Source: Ottelia alismoides
Taxonomy: Eukaryota; Streptophyta; Magnoliopsida; Alismatales; Hydrocharitaceae
Direction of reading: 5' to 3'
DNA length: 64,000 nucleotides
Assembly: GCA_037367405.1 (NCBI GenBank)
Contig: JAZKJV010007260.1
Span: forward strand, 62,001 to 126,000
Of this stretch, positions 63,982 to 64,000 are shown one piece after another; positions within the stretch are counted from its first letter, which is position 1; every line of letters starts with the position of its first letter. Position numbers and translations under genes: made by a program. The notes beneath the pieces are model-generated. The model saw only the letters and a list, made by a program, of their open reading frames with translations, was not told the DNA's origin and ran no database searches.

Positions 63982-64000
63982 TGTTAGAAAATCGGAAGCG
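63982..64000 (-). repeat. 5' LTR of the right-edge element (first 19 bp)
   Basis: TGTTAGAAAATCGGAAGCG, identical to the first 19 bases of 61908-62204, directly after the primer-site complement. Confidence 0.85.

Larger units (their letters stand above)
61908..64000 (-). mobile_element. TGTTAG-family non-autonomous LTR element (reverse), cut by the window edge
   Basis: 3' LTR (reverse) 61908-62204, then the purine-tract complement CTCCCCCTCAAG, a 500-bp segment homologous to 42230-42760, a T-rich tract (62860-63160) with GTACGGCTT words, a GC-rich block (63180-63860) and the primer-site complement CGCTCTGATACCA (63969-63981). The other LTR starts at 63982 and leaves the window. Long minus-strand frames (63183-63911, 63197-63862) in the GC block show no known domain. 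Confidence 0.88.

Overview
This window looks like the nuclear genome of a flowering plant. It holds three plant housekeeping-type genes with ordinary GT-AG introns. Around and inside them lie many plant transposon types: Ty1-copia-like and non-autonomous LTR elements with initiator-Met-tRNA-type primer sites, L1- and RTE-type LINEs, CACTA, hAT-like elements and fold-back elements. I see no bacterial, organellar or viral gene set, no CRISPR array and no intact tRNA or rRNA gene. I cannot name the species. The very long TE-filled introns mean a genome with relaxed intron size.

Layout. (1) 267-901: the last two visible exons of a RUS (root UVB sensitive, DUF647) gene, entering from the left edge. 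(2) 902-14.8 kb: TE-rich intergenic DNA. It contains a ~130-bp-arm hairpin (1480-1753), an old broken copia element with both LTRs (3961-8574), a decayed LINE ORF1 (about 8.76-10.5 kb), a non-autonomous hAT with perfect 8-bp target duplications (12751-13692) and a clean hairpin just upstream of the next gene (14649-14806). (3) 15047-24469: a complete 10-exon gene for the second-step splicing factor SLU7 (538 aa). Introns 6 and 7 have collected LINE, RTE, tandem-repeat, MITE-like and long-TIR insertions. (4) 24.5-35.6 kb: intergenic, with two fold-back elements and a complete CACTA element (26346-31751) flanked by TAA/TAA. (5) 35808 to beyond 58597: the first three exons of a plant signal-peptidase-like (S26, mitochondrial inner membrane protease-like) gene. 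Exons 2 and 3 are separated by a 22.2-kb intron; the C-terminal exon is not found in the window.

The 22.2-kb intron (36165-58413) is a transposon graveyard and nursery. It contains five L1-type LINE remnants, a fresh 5'-truncated RTE insertion with a 17-bp target duplication and an open ORF, a 2.6-kb non-autonomous LTR element with LTRs differing at 3 of 319 positions and perfect TCAGT duplications, and a solo LTR of the same family. It also holds a three-level nest (an LTR split by a LINE that is itself split by an hAT-like element) and a further hAT with 8-bp duplications. (6) 58.6-64.0 kb: two more members of the same non-autonomous LTR family in reverse orientation, the second running off the right edge.

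The three genes are all on the plus strand. They are not an operon and I see no functional link between them. The most unusual content is the giant intron, the loss of the Ser/Lys catalytic pair in the S26-like protein, and a non-autonomous LTR family whose members share ends, an A-rich 'GCCGTACGC' tract and an LTR hairpin but carry different GC-rich middle segments.
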